The notes under the pieces: model-generated
Databases searched by the model: none
What the model was told of the DNA's origin: nothing
Seen by the model: only the letters and a program-made list of their open reading frames with translations
In this document: one piece after another, positions 38,701-50,528 of the stretch
Layout of the letters: each line of letters begins with the position of its first letter
Position numbering within the stretch: the stretch's first letter is position 1
Origin: Apus apus
Lineage: Eukaryota; Chordata; Aves; Apodiformes; Apodidae
Length of the DNA: 64,000 nt
Direction: 5' to 3'
Assembly (NCBI RefSeq): GCF_020740795.1
Contig: NC_067305.1
Location: forward strand, 1,550,001 to 1,614,000
Translations under genes and position numbers: made by a program

Positions 38701-39501
38701 GCTCACTGGAGGGTTTTGACACCGCTGCGTGGGCAAAGGTGAGGAGGACTAACCCCAATTCCTGACCTAATGTCATTAGAGCTCTCTAATCCCTTCAGGA
38801 TGGATATTTTTTGCTCTTAATCTCTCTTTCCAGCCCCGAGCTGGGAGAGGTAACTGGGTAAGTTGTCTCACGCAGCCGGTCACACCCGATCACCGCCTCG
38901 GGCACAGCAGGAGGGCGCGAGGCTGCCCGGTGCCTGCTGGTCCCCACAGCTCCTTGGGCTGCCCAGTTGCAGCAGGGATGAAGGAGCCAGTCAGGGCTGC
39001 TGGAGCTCTGTAGGACACAAGAAGAGACCTTCCAATTCCCACCTCCAGCTCTCTGTGGAGACTGCACCGCCCTGGGGCTGCCAGGCTGGAAAGCAAGGCA
39101 GCCACGAGCCTGTTGCAAGACCTTAATGATGAGCTGTGTCTTTTCCTCCCCCTCTCTCCTGATGCTTTTCCACCCTTGATTAGTAGCTCCCACGAGCAAA
39201 CTCAGCCCATCTCGTGCCAGCACAGTGGGCATCAATCTCTGCTACTGCCTCTGGGTGCTACTGTAAAGCAGGGAAAAATAATCACACACACAAAATACGG
39301 CGCCTGTCGTGCAGGTTGGGCACTGATGAGACCCTCTGGACAGCAGGTCCTTGAGCCACAGCTTTGAGAACACCTTCTGGAGCAGGTCCAAAGTGGGGAA
39401 CAGTGACACCAACCACCACAAACGCTCCCACCACCCTGTGCCATTCTTGGATTTCCCCTGCTTTGACCACACAACCCGCTGAGCAGCTGAAAAGAACTTA
39501 C

Positions 39502-39592
39502 CCACTAGTCCAGCTCCCAGGAATGGTGATGAGGAGATGCTGTTGTGGGATGGCAGGTCCCTGTGCTCATAGTGGGGGCCTTCACCATAGCT
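39502..39592 (-). CDS. TCF3: TCF3 exon 5
   Basis: This encodes SYGEGPHYEHRDLPSHNS, then ISSSPFLGAGLVG, homologous to human TFSEGTHFTESHSSLSSSTFLGPGLGG. It is 30 codons plus one base. The donor is GTGG|GTAAGT at 39501-39500. The acceptor is NAGNAG (TTCAGCAG|AGC); the inner AG keeps the human alignment length, while the outer AG would add one Gln (start 39595). A CR1 fragment begins only about 50 bases upstream of the acceptor. Confidence 0.94.
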
Positions 39593-40863
39593 CTGCTGAA
39601 GCAACAGGGGAGAGTTAACTGATGGGTGCCTGGGGACACCATTTAGACATGAGGAAGAAATTCTTCACTATGAAGGTGGTGAGAGCCTGGCCCAGGTTGC
39701 CCAGGGAAGCTGTGGCTGCCCCATCCCTGGCAGTGTTGAAGGGCAGGTTGGATGGGGCTTGGAGCAGCCTGGGCTGGTGGGAGGTGTCCCTGCTCATGAC
39801 ACGGGTTGGAATGAGATGATCTTTAAGGTCCCCTCCAACCCAACCCAGTCTGGGATTTGATGATGCTTGGTTGTCAGAGCTTGGTGTCTCTCCCAGCCCA
39901 AAGGGTCCAAGTTAAAAGGTCCTGGGAACAAGGACATGATCTTATCCTCACTGCAAGGGCAGCGCAGCCATGAGGCTGCAACACTGGGAGGGGATATGGC
40001 ACCAAAGCAGGGACATGCAGGGGGTTTGCCCCAGGCTGGCTGCTCTTGGGCAGCTTCTGCCTTTACCCAGCAGCTCAGCACCCCCAGGTGAGAGCCAGGC
40101 AGCCCCCTCCCCAGCCAGGGGGGCAAGGGGTGAGGAGCATCCCTATAAAAATGAGCAATGACACCACAGTGCCTGCTCTGCCACTGACCTCAGGGGAGGG
40201 AAAGGTGCCATTGCAAAACCAAATCACACAAACCCATTAAAACATGAGCATCTGTCAAAATAACACCATTTCAATTAAGTTAATGTCTTTTCTCTCTTCC
40301 CCTCCTCAGGCCTCAGTTATGTGCTGCCTTCACTACTTCCCTGCAAAACCCCTCCCGTGCTCTCCATCCCTGCCAAGGGCCCCAGCCTGCCTGACACACC
40401 CACATCGACCCCAATCTTTGGGTAGATTCCCCCAAAGCAAGGCCCAGTTGGCCCCTCGGGCTCCCAAAGCTGTGCGTGGTGGGTGCCCAGCAAGCTTTGC
40501 CCAAAGCACAGCCCATCAGGTGAGGTTCCTCACCCTTCCCACCACGACCCTCCAGTCTGTCCCACCCCATGGCCAGCAGCCCACGCCACCTCTCCCCATG
40601 CCAAAGGGAGGGGAGAGGCCTGAGCCTGAACCCACAGGGGACGTGGGTCTGAGGCAGGTTTTTGGAGAAGAAGCCTTCTCCAGGGGGACCTCAAGGCAGC
40701 AAAGCCTGAAGAGATGGGGCTGGGGAGGGGTCCTCTCCAAAACAGGACAAGAAAAGCTGTTCCAGGGTTAGACCCAACCTGGGCACAAAAGCATGTGCTG
40801 AGAAGCTACAGTAAAGCCCCCGTTTATTTTGGTTGGAGCTCAGTGTTTGTGCTTTGTCCTTAC
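39593..40863 (-). other. TCF3: intron 4 (1.3 kb)
   Basis: This intron holds one CR1 3' fragment immediately upstream of exon 5 (39642-39866). The rest is unique sequence with no gene seen. Confidence 0.85.
39642..39866 (+). repeat. CR1 3'-end fragment beside exon 5
   Basis: Forward CR1 from TTAGACATGAGGAAGAAATT to CTTTAAGGTCCCCTCCAACC. It lies about 50 bases from the exon 5 acceptor, antisense to TCF3. Confidence 0.95.
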
Positions 40864-40937
40864 CCTTCCTTGGTCAAATGTGGAGCTGTTTTGATCTCCC
40901 GTTCCCCAGGAACCTGATCCTGGTCTTTCATCCAAAC
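40864..40937 (-). CDS. TCF3: TCF3 exon 4, the most 5' exon found
   Basis: This encodes (G)LDERPGSGSWGTGDQNSS and TFDQGR, matching human [25 protein letters not shown]. Two bases plus 24 codons. Acceptor TTTCGGTAG|GTTTGG at 40939-40938; donor GGAAGG|GTAAGG at 40863-40862. The phase requires exon 3 to end with a single G. That exon, and exon 2 with the start codon and the LSDLLDFS activation motif, were not found to the right in the 23 kb available. Confidence 0.96.
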
Positions 40938-42029
40938 CTACCGAAAAACAGGAAGAACAAAGGTTACTCCTGCTTTATCAGCAAAGCCTCAAAGGTGTTC
41001 TCGCAAAATTAACTCTTCCTTCTACAAACAAAACAATATTTTCATTAATAAACCACTTCCACTTGGCGTGACCCATCCTCCCCTCTCCCTCCTCACCTTC
41101 CCACTCCAGCTGGGAGTTTATTCCATAAACTTCAAAGCAAATCCCACCACAGCCTGGAAACGCTTCAAAACACGGGACAGTGGGAAGAGGAGCAACAAGT
41201 ATTTTAACTTGCTTGATTCCTGAGAGCACCCATGAAGCTCTTCCCCCCAGGGACCAATGATGAAGAGGAGACTGTAAATTCCAAACTCATTGCACCCATC
41301 CCCATGCTCCAGTGGGACCTGTCCCAGCTCAAACTGGGAGATAAAGGGAGTGCCCAGACCTGGAAGAGCCTCAGGTGGGAATTGCTGGGGGCATGATGGC
41401 ACGTGTGGCTTAGGCATGTTTGTCCAAGGCCACTGGGTACTGCAGCCCCTCATGCTCCTGCAGAGGAAGGACATCAGAGCACGTTCCTGTCCATCCCATT
41501 TTTAGGCCTCCCAAGCATATCCTTGGCAAATGGGGATCTGACCCAAAATGGCAAGGGACCGAACAGGAGGAAGGTTTTGCAATGTCCTTGGACACGGATT
41601 GTGGTAGGAAATCACCTCCTTTCATCCTCTGCCAGGTCCACCCAGGCTGTGCCTCTTGGGCTACCAGCACACGAGGCACCCAGGGGAGATGGGGAACGTC
41701 CACCAGGACACAAAAACCCAGGGAGTCACATCAGTAAAGCTCTCACAGATCAAGCTGGCACCACGACTGCACAGAATAAACCCTTCCTGGCAGCTGAGCC
41801 TCCACTCAGCAGCAGGTCTTCCTACCAGGCTGGTCTGTCACCTCTGCTCTGGAGGGCAACCAGGTCTTAGAGCACAGTAGTTGGGGTCTGCCCATTGAAA
41901 GGCTTGTGGGGATAAAGCCAAGGATTTGAGAGGGGGGTGAGCAGGGTGGGGGCATTGTTCTGCGCCTGGGGCCAGGCTTTGGAGATGTTACACAGAGACT
42001 GTGAGCTCAGCTGGGGTGGACAGGGAGAG

Positions 42030-42485
42030 AGAGGAAGCCACGGAGATGATCCAAGGGCTGGAGCAGCTCTGCTCTGGAGACAGGCTGGGAGAGTTGGGGT
42101 GTTCAGCCTGGAGAAGAGAAGGCTCCAAGGAGACCTGAGAGCAGCTTCCAGTGACTGAAGGGGCTCCAGGAAAGCTGGGGAGGGGCTTGGGACAAGGGCA
42201 GGGAGGGAGAGGACAAGGGGGGATGGATGAAAACTGGAAGAGGGAGATTCAGGTTGGATATTAGGAAGAAATTCTTCATTATGAGGGTGGTGAGAGCCTG
42301 GCCCAGGTTGCCCAGGGAAGCTGTGGCTGCCCCATCCCTGGCAGTGTTGAAGGGCAGGTTGGATGGGGCTTGGAGCAACCTGGGCTGGTGGGAGGTGTCC
42401 CTGCCCGTGCAGTGGGGGTGGGACTGGATGATCTTTAAGGTCCCTTCCAACCCAAACCAGTCCATGATCTGATGATCCTATAAAA
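42030..42485 (+). repeat. CR1 LINE fragment (~455 bp)
   Basis: Forward CR1 from GGAGATGATCCAAGGGCTGG through CAGCCTGGAGAAGAGAAGGC to CCAGTCCATGATCTGATGAT. Confidence 0.96.
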
Positions 42486-42839
42486 TCCCAGACCTGCAGG
42501 AGGCTGAGCAGCACGGAGCACCAGCCAGAGCCACCTCTTGGCCTTATCCCATGAGAACCCCAACCCCATGGCAGGGGATACATGGTCACACCTGACATGG
42601 GGCAGCATGAGAAACCTCTTGCAGCAGCTCCCACCATGCCCCCCTGCCATCCCCAGCTCTGGGGGTTCCCTGGGACCCCAGTCCACCCCGACTCTTCCAG
42701 CAACGCTGAAGCACCAACCGGGCCTCACGGGAGCTTTTCTCTTAGGAGCAGAGACCTGCTCACAGCAGTGGTGACAGTGATGGGGCAGGGACAGGGTGTG
42801 TGCAGGAGCAAGGACACAGGGGGCTACAGTTGCAGGACA

Positions 42840-43205
42840 TGCTCCAATTTCATTTTAGCAAAGCTGATTATTATGGCAAACACGCCGTGTATTTGTCTCC
42901 TCCGCTCCCCTTACTGTTCATTTAACCAGAAACTTCTTTCAAATTACATCCTTCTATTTCTGTGCCTTTGTGTTAATCATTTCCCCAGAGAATTGGTGTT
43001 TAATTGCTGTCTAATTTGCATAATTATGCATATTAAACTCCACACCTAATGAATATTCATACTTCTCATTTAGATTTTGTTTTCTAATCAAAAATTTCCA
43101 ATGTGATTACTGTGCAGAGCAGGGATAAGCCTCTAATAATACCTCGGATACTAAGGAGAATTACTGCCAATTCTCCCACCTCCTACTTCCTAGAATAAAC
43201 TTTTG
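42840..43205. promoter_or_regulatory. AT-rich candidate enhancer with octamer and MORE-like palindrome
   Basis: This is a sharply AT-rich, non-repeat island. It contains a perfect octamer ATTTGCAT (43014-43021), ATGCATATTAA (43026-43036), and the 12-bp palindrome ATGAATATTCAT (43049-43060), which fits the POU-dimer MORE motif. Several TAAT homeodomain cores surround them. The composition resembles deeply conserved vertebrate non-coding elements; conservation was not tested. Confidence 0.45.
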
Positions 43206-43821
43206 CTTTGCTAATGTGTTTTTCTAAAGCAATTCATCTGCATACCCTGCAAACACCACGGAGATCAGGAGGCAGAAATGCTCCTTCTATTCCTTCTGCT
43301 TTCCTGGGTATTTTTAAAGGATGTTTCAAGCTCCCCAAGGGTCAGGGTGAAGACACCAGCAGGAAATGCAGCCTCAGACATCCTTGGCAAACTCCCTCCC
43401 TTGTGTGGAAAGGACAAGGGTGGTGGCACTGGCCTGGCTTTGGTTGCCACTGGTGGCCCTACAAGGGGAAGCCAAGGCATGGGGGTCTCCATCCCCTCCC
43501 CTGCACCACACAGGATGGGTCCTGGATCACCCTGCCCTCCTGCAGAGCCACCCACTCCTGTCTCTAACCCACCCAACCTCAGAGGTGCATCCCCAGGCCA
43601 GGTTGTGCTGGGAGAGGAGATTCAGTGGGGGGCTCTGCAGGGAGTTTGCAAACCCAGGATTAATTATTTGCCAAAATTCCTGCAAAAAATAAATAATAAG
43701 GAAATCACTGCCAGGCCTCCCCTGAAGGAGGTACAAACAGATGGAGGGTGGCACAGGTGACAAACGCTGAGGCCAAGAGGCTCACGGGTCCCCCAGACAT
43801 GGACAAACCTTCTGCACAAGC

Positions 43822-43886
43822 AACTTAACGGTTGGACTCGATCATCTTAAAGGTCTTTTCCAACCAGAACGATTCTGTGACCCTGT
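43822..43886 (+). repeat. CR1 3'-end scrap
   Basis: GGTTGGACTCGATCATCTTA, AAGGTCTTTTCCAACCAGAA, then GATTCTGTGACCCTG. Confidence 0.9.
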
Positions 43887-44611
43887 CACTTCCACACCAC
43901 CCTGCCCCCAGGGGTCCAAACCATGGGAGGCAGAGCTGTGCTCCCAGGGCAAGTCTGAGCCCCGGGCATCCCCTTCCTCCCCCACTGCTCCTGGGGAGGT
44001 ACAGAGCTGGGGGCAAGAAGCCCCTCTATGAGCCAAGCAGGACCCAGGAGGGAAACCCTGACCTCCTCCCAGCAGCTTGGCAGTGGTGGCCAGATCCTGT
44101 AACACCAAACCAGCCCCTGGCAAAACCCAAAAAAAGCCTCTTTTTCCCCCGGTATTCAAGCACTGGGGTGGCTGCCAAGGTGAGGTGAGGTGATCACTCT
44201 CCTGAGCAGCAAAGGATGCAGCCCCCAGGGATCAGCCACATGCCACCATGGAGCTGTCCCACTGTCCTGCTGGAAAAAAAAAGGTCTCACACCTTCCCCG
44301 AGCTGCAGTCACCAGCATGGAAGGTGGCAGCAAAAATCTCCCATACTCACCCTGCAGGTGTTTTAAGGTTTCAGGGATTTCTGGGATGAAGCCAGGAAAA
44401 AACAGACTGCCCTCTTTTGACTTCTGGCATCTGTCCTACATCCAACACCCACCTGCTCCTCCCTCCCTTCCTATCAGAGTAAGGATCTAATGCCTCTGCC
44501 AACCCTGCCAAAACCCAACGTCTGGCCAAAGGCTGCTGGAAAAGCCCCCATCAGCTGGGTTCTGCTCACTCCCACTGCTCTCAGGTACACGGGGTGATTC
44601 TTGGGGTGCCC

Positions 44612-44692
44612 TACACAGGGACAGGAGTTGGACTCGATGATCCTGATGGGTCCCTTCCAGCTCAGCAGGTTCTATGATTCTATGATTCATAA
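44612..44692 (+). repeat. CR1 3'-end scrap
   Basis: GAGTTGGACTCGATGATCCT, GATGGGTCCCTTCCAGCTCA, then GGTTCTATGATTCTATGATT. Confidence 0.92.
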
Positions 44693-45344
44693 AACCCCTG
44701 AAGATGGTGCCACCACCACCACTAACCACGGTCACGCTTTGCCCAGCCCAGGCAGTGCCCTCCAGCCTGGCCCTCCTGGCACCGAGCAGGGGCTGGATCT
44801 GCAGGGAGGGAGGAGAAGGAGCAGAAGACAGGGAAGCTGGGGGTGAGGAGGACACTGCTTGGGCACCACGCTGGCACCCTTGGGGCTCTCCCCAGGTGCT
44901 TGCCCAAGGGTGCCTGAGCATCCCACCCCCACCCTTCTGTCCCAGCAGCTCAGGAGGTGTCGGAAGCACCTTGGGGCACCCAGTGATGTATTTCCTGCCT
45001 ATGGGCTCCCTGGAGTGAGATCCCACAGGCACCTCCCTGGCCCCCCAGCTCTGCCTCAGCCCCGGGCACAGATCACCCGCGTTGCAGCACCCAGAGTCCC
45101 GGGGGAAAAAAATCATCATCACCAACCCAAGTCACCAGCTGAGCTCGTGTCAAACCTCCGATGGCACGGAGCTGAGTGAGGTTTGCACGAGCAAGATTCA
45201 CTCTGGCACATCTCAGCTCCTGGGTGCTTGGTTCTGCAACATTCACAAGGCTCCTCCAGCACAGGGTGAGCAGTTCTGGGGACACCCACGTGAGCTCGGA
45301 GCAGTCGGGGGCAACTTGATTTTAAAATAAACCCATTTTCCAAC

Positions 45345-45560
45345 TAACCCAAGTTAAGGCACACTTTCCAATTCAGAAAAACACAAAAATAGGAACTACC
45401 TCCTCTCTCCATTAATACCGTTATTAAAAAGCGTACAGATTAATTGTGCATTTTAATAACCCTGATCATGAATATTCATAACACATTTCTGGCTCATGTT
45501 CTAATTAAAACATACTAATAGAATAAGATGTAGCTGTCAGACAGTCATTTTTTTTTTCCC
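45345..45560. promoter_or_regulatory. second AT-rich island with the same MORE-like palindrome
   Basis: An AT-rich, non-repeat stretch with TAAT/ATTA cores, a second perfect ATGAATATTCAT (45468-45479) and TGTCAGACAGTCA (about 45535-45547), which holds TGTCA-type TALE homeodomain cores. It lies 2.4 kb from the first island. Confidence 0.4.
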
Positions 45561-46497
45561 CTTACAATGTTGGTGCCACAGCTAAGAAGAGCTGATAGAC
45601 AAGAACCATCCTAAGCTCTCAGAATGGATAAAAAGAATTTGCCCACATTTGGAATCAGCAGAAAAGCCCTTGACCTGATAACGAGCCACAGCAAAAGGTC
45701 ACACACAAGTGACCAGTGACAGGGGACACCAAGTGTCACTCCTCCCCCAGGAGGAAAGGAGCCACTTTAGACACACAACTTTTGAACAAGAAAGGGCACT
45801 AAGCAGGGTGTCGGGTTTTCTTGTCCCATCCCCACATCCCAGTTGCCACTTGTGGTCCCTCCTGCTCTGCTCCCAGGCTGTAGCTGCCAGCCCTCACCCA
45901 CAGGTTCCCTGGAGCCAAAAATGGCACCAAAAGATGCTGCTCTGGTCTCAATAACCTGAGCCCTGAAGGCCACCAGGGCACACGTGCCAGCCCCTGGGCC
46001 ACCCCTCTGAACCCCCCAACCTGAGCACGGCACCAGGACACGGCCCCAGTGCCAGCCCCAGGTGGCCAAGGGGACTCCCCAACGTGTGGGCTTTGCATTC
46101 AGGCCACAGTCTTTCAAGCTGAGCTCAAGGGGTGGCAGCCACCCCCCCGGACCTGGAGGACACGCAGGGACGCAGAGCAGGACATTTTGCTCCTGAGGCC
46201 TCTCAAACACTGTTTGTGCAGCAAGACCCAGAGTTTTTGCTCTTAAATCCTGCACCAAGGATACTCACAGGAGAACATGCACCGCTGCCAAGTCCAGCAG
46301 GCTCCAAGTTTCCAGTGTCAGGAGGAGGATGCAGCCAGGGGACCATCACAGCAACCTCATGGGTGACAGTGGGGGACACTGCCGGGGATGCTGCGCTGAG
46401 CTGGGCTGAGCTGCCCTCCCCCAGGCCACCCCTGCCTCCACAATCTGCCAGCACCAAAACACCCTCCCTAAGCTGATTCCCAACGAAATGACTTGGC

Positions 46498-46516
46498 TTT
46501 TTTTTTTTTTTTTTTA
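46498..46516. repeat. poly(T) tract
   Basis: About 18 consecutive T; no flanking retrotransposon body recognised. Confidence 0.9.
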
Positions 46517-46698
46517 GTCTATTAAAAATATTTAGGCCAAGCCCTTCATGTGGCTGGACAAGGTTGGGGAGCAACCACAGCTGCCATGAAGAAAACATCT
46601 TCCATCTTCAAGGGTCTACTGACCACAAGGTGCCTGCTGGCAAAGCTGGGTGGCAAATCCAGCTCCATAGCCAGAGCAGTGTCCATGGGCTGGAGCAG

Positions 46699-46751
46699 GA
46701 CAGGGATGTCAGGACAGGGATGTCAGGACAGGGATGTCAGGACAGGGATGT
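46699..46751. repeat. 14-bp minisatellite GACAGGGATGTCAG
   Basis: Three perfect tandem copies plus a ten-base partial copy. Confidence 0.97.
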
Positions 46752-46924
46752 GGTGGCACCTGGGAATAAAACACCCCAGGGCCAGCAGCCCACCATGATG
46801 ATGTTATAAAGACACTTCACCTCTGCCAGTCCCCAAGGTGCCCTGGGGGAAGTGTTGGGAACCCCACTCCCTGCCTGCCCCCAGTGGAGGTGGGATGGCG
46901 TGAGCTGCCATGGAAAGAGGCTCC

Positions 46925-47112
46925 AGTGCCACCATAATTTGATTTGAAACAGAGGTGACAGAAGGCTGCTCGATAAACACTTCCAAATTAAGCGGCTTTG
47001 TGTCCTAATCGCCCTGGCGATCAGCCTCCCAGCAAAATCTCTGCTAAAAGGGATTTGAAATCAATAAAATTAGTCGACTGGTAATTAGCTTTAGTCCCAG
47101 GCAAACTAGCAA
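46925..47112. promoter_or_regulatory. candidate conserved element with inverted repeat
   Basis: Non-repeat, mixed AT-rich block with TAATTAGC cores and the inverted repeat ATCGCC-CT-GGCGAT (47008-47021). It looks like the other intronic islands. Function unproven. Confidence 0.3.
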
Positions 47113-47574
47113 AGTTGTTTTTTCCAGGGTCAGAGTTGGCTCCACAGAGGCACACACAGCACTGCTCGGCAGGGAAAAACCCACCCACGCATCCCAGCAG
47201 CAGCATCCCCTGCAAAAGGGTCCTGGGTGCTGGCAGAGCCCTTGGAAGGGGAAAAGTGGGTGCTGGGAGTGGCCCCAGCTCAGCCTGTTTATTTACCAGC
47301 TCAATCCACCCCCGAATAGGAAAAAACAGCTGGGAATAGAAGGCAGCCGGGAGCTGTTTACAGGACGTGGCCTGGGGATGGGACTATACAATTTGCTCAT
47401 TTCCTTTTCCCGGCGCACGACGAAACAATTAATAAAAAAAGAAAAGGGGGGGAAAAATTCCCCAAAAGAAAGCAAGTGGTGCCAAACACCTGGAGGGCAG
47501 GACAAGGTCACCGGCACTGCCACCCTGGTGCCACCCATGCAATGTCACCCTGCTCATGGGGCAGAGCAGGAGTC

Positions 47575-47715
47575 ACACAATCACAGAACCATTCAGGTTG
47601 GAGAAGACCCTTGGGTCGAGTCCAACCATCATCCCTACTCCACAAAGGTCTCCCCTAAACCATCTCCACCAACACCACATCCAAACCACCCTTCAACACA
47701 TCCAGGGATGGTGAC
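47575..47715 (-). repeat. CR1 3'-end fragment
   Basis: Reverse CR1: ACAATCACAGAACCATTCAG, AAAGGTCTCCCCTAAACCAT, CATCCAGGGATGGTGAC. Confidence 0.94.
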
Positions 47716-50359
47716 TTGCCCCAGGCAGGAGAGCTCTGGTTCATCCCCCTCCACTGCCTTGAAATTTGAGGTTGGACAAAATGGGCTGGCAGGGACAGCC
47801 AGGCTGAGCTTTTCTGCTGCCTGGGGAGAAAGACCCCTGGGTCCTGGGGCAGGGACACGGCGCGGCCAGGGGTGGGATGGGATGGCTGGAATGAAGACAG
47901 TGGCCAAGCCCACGATTTGAGGAGCATGGGGGTGATCCCTGAGGATGAGCACCACCGTGTAGCTGCCCCCAGGCAGCCCTGACCAGAGGGACCTGAAGCC
48001 CCCACGTCATGCCGCAGGATGGGGATGGAGCCAAACTGCCTGAGAAGCTCACAGCTCCCCAGGACCCAGCTCAGACCTGTCCCTCCGTGCTGAGAGCTTC
48101 CCAAGGAGGAGCAAGAGGGACAAGCAGCACAAGGGGATGTTCTGGACCACGATAGTCACCTGATCCTCCAGATCAGGCACCTGAAGTGGGGACAGACACA
48201 ACTGCACCGACACGTTAAACAAATGGGTCATCTCGGAACTCGCTAGCACAGATCCCACGGGGCAAACTCTGCCCATTTATCTTTGTGATGATGAATGTAC
48301 TGAGAATTCAACACCAAAGACAAGCACATCCACCCCACACAGGCCCCCCTGTGCCCCTGTCCCAAGAGAAGTGCCCACTGCTGCCTCCCCTCTCCCCAAA
48401 TGCACACTCAGGGATAACTTCTTACTTTAAAAAAGCTGATGCCACCAGTTCAGTGATCATTAATTCCTCTGCTCAGCATCTGCTCTGGCACCATGTCCTG
48501 GTTCAGCAGTTTCTGAAGGGTCCACACTGGGAGAAGGATTTTAGGAAATGTTTTGGGCTGTGGAAAAATGGGAGCAGTACCAGGCAGAGAGCAGGGAAAA
48601 AGGATCCACTCTCCATTGGTTTTGGATGAGCGATGAGTAGAGAGAGAAATTAAATCTACAGTCAACAATAAAAACAAACAGAAAGAGAGGGGAAAAAGAG
48701 CCAAATAAGTACTTTAGTTACTCCTGGTTTTTTGGAAGATGGTCTGGGAGGTGATGCACATGGTATTTCAAAATGAAACTGCATTCCCAGCTTCTGCCAT
48801 GGGTCAGGAAATGAATGTCACAGCGCATGGGTGGCTGCAACTGCTCTCAAAGGACACTGCTCTCAAGGCAGCTCCTGGGCAGGTTTCAGGGGAGTTGGGG
48901 TGACAGCCCAGAAATGCCCCCAAAGAGAAGAAGAAACGCACAAAACAGTGCCCAGCACAGGGCTGAGAAAGGCTTGGGGGAAAAGTAAACAAATAAAATC
49001 CCACAAGCAAACTCCACCACCTTTCAGTTTAGGAAGAAGTGTGATCTGCAGACCCTACAGGAAGGTCCCCACTGTGTTCTGGGTGTGGCTTCTGAGCAAT
49101 GAACATGAGACTTTGCCCACTTAAAGTCATAATTAAGGAAATCAATAACCTGGACCAGCCCAAACCTCACCAGGGCCTTGCAAAAAACAAGTGCACATGG
49201 TGCCAGTGGGGGGACAATGCTGAGCTGTGGCACGGCCACCACTGGTGTCCCCAGCATGGCCAAGGACTGAACCAGAGTCCTGTGGTTCAGGTCAGCACCA
49301 AACTGCTGGGCTACCTTCTCCCTGGAGGACAGGCCAAACTGGACAGCATTTATTAAATAACCAAAAAGCCAAGTGAAAGTTGTGAGGCCATCAGCCTCCC
49401 AAGCCTGCTCCCTCCAGCAGAAAGACACAAGAGATGATCCTACCTCCCAGCCTCTAGGAAAGCCAGCAAGATGCCACAGGGAGAAAGAAAACAAACCTGT
49501 GACGACAACTAGAGGGAAGAAAATAAACTTTCAAGCTCAGAACGCTTCCCCCAGCTGTAAAAACAAAGGCACAGCAATGACCAAACAAGAGCACAAAGGA
49601 GCAGCATGAAAAGGGAATGGAGGACAAGATGAGGCTCAAGCAGTCAGTGCTTTCAAAAGGTCAGCAGCCTGTCCCTGGTCCCCAGCCTCTCTGGGACAAA
49701 CCTACCCATGTCCCGTGTCCTCAGCCTCCATCCAAGCCCAACAGCCCGTCCACACTTGGCAAGAAGCGGCAGATCAAGGAGGGTCTGAGGGACAAAAGTG
49801 CAGGGAAACGGGCCAAGAACAACACTGGTTTGAGTCAGACCGGTAACAGGTGTCAGAGATTGTGCGTTTTCTTTACTAGCACCTTGGAGCAACACAGATT
49901 TTGGAGGAGCTGCTCTGCTCCCCCCCCCGGTTGGATGGAAACAGAGACACAGCACGAGGCAGCAGCAGGAAGCCCATTGCCCTGTGGTCCCACCACACTG
50001 GGACAAAGTGGGGCTGCAGGGACCCGGGGGGGGAAGGAGGAGAACCAGGAGGGGTTCCACGCTCTGGGGGATCAGCCCAGGTCTGGAGCTGAGCCACCTG
50101 CAGCTCCGGGCAGCAGCTCACAACAAACCCAACCCTGCAAGAGAAGAGCAAGGAGGTGGCTGACCCTGCTGGACTCCCCTTAGCAGCAGAGTGCCAGGGA
50201 GCACCTCAGCCCTCCCCAAACCTGTGGAGAGGAGGCTGGGAACACACCCACGCCCCGAGGGCAGCTCCAAGCCAGGGCTGCATCCCAGCCGTGCCACCCG
50301 TCACCTCCCCAGCTGCCCTCCAACCCCAGCTCCTCACCATGCAACTTGAAAATGTTTAA

Positions 50360-50528
50360 TCCCAGGGAGGTTGTTGATGCCCCATCTCTGGAGGTTTTTA
50401 AGGCCAGGTTGGACAAGGTTTTGTGCAACCTGGTCTAGTGGGAGGGTTCCCTGCTCACGGCAGGAGGGTTGGAGCTTGATGATCTTTAAGGTCCCTTCCA
50501 CCCTTAATGATTCTATGATTCTAATTCT
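50360..50528 (+). repeat. CR1 3'-end fragment
   Basis: Forward CR1: CCCAGGGAGGTTGTTGATGC, AAGGCCAGGTTGGACAAGGT, then AATGATTCTATGATTCTAAT. Confidence 0.95.

Larger units (their letters stand above)
31710..39501 (-). other. TCF3: intron 5 (7.8 kb)
   Basis: This is mostly unique sequence with only one CR1 (33.78-34.10 kb), so it is unusually clean. It contains AT-rich, motif-dense blocks at 33.42-33.62, 35.70-35.79 and 38.74-38.88 kb that may be conserved elements. No extra exon recognised. Confidence 0.8.

Noticed and set aside
41116..41178. Candidate exon 3 on the minus strand (GTTTCCAG acceptor, GGGAAGGTGAGG donor)
   Set aside because: Its translation (CGGICFEVYGINSQLEWE) has no similarity to the E-protein exon 3 and its length phase does not fit the exon 4 start.
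44346..44385. Exon-like minus-strand segment (TTCATCCCAG acceptor, GGTGAGTATG donor, IPETLKHLQ)
   Set aside because: Only 33 bases, does not resemble TCF3 exon 3, and pseudo-exons of this quality are common in long introns.
48049..48276. 75-codon minus-strand frame containing FNVSVQLCLSPLQVPDLED
   Set aside because: It looked briefly receptor-like, but a good CTTCAG acceptor inside it, the lack of a matching downstream exon and its position deep in the TCF3 5' intron argue for chance.
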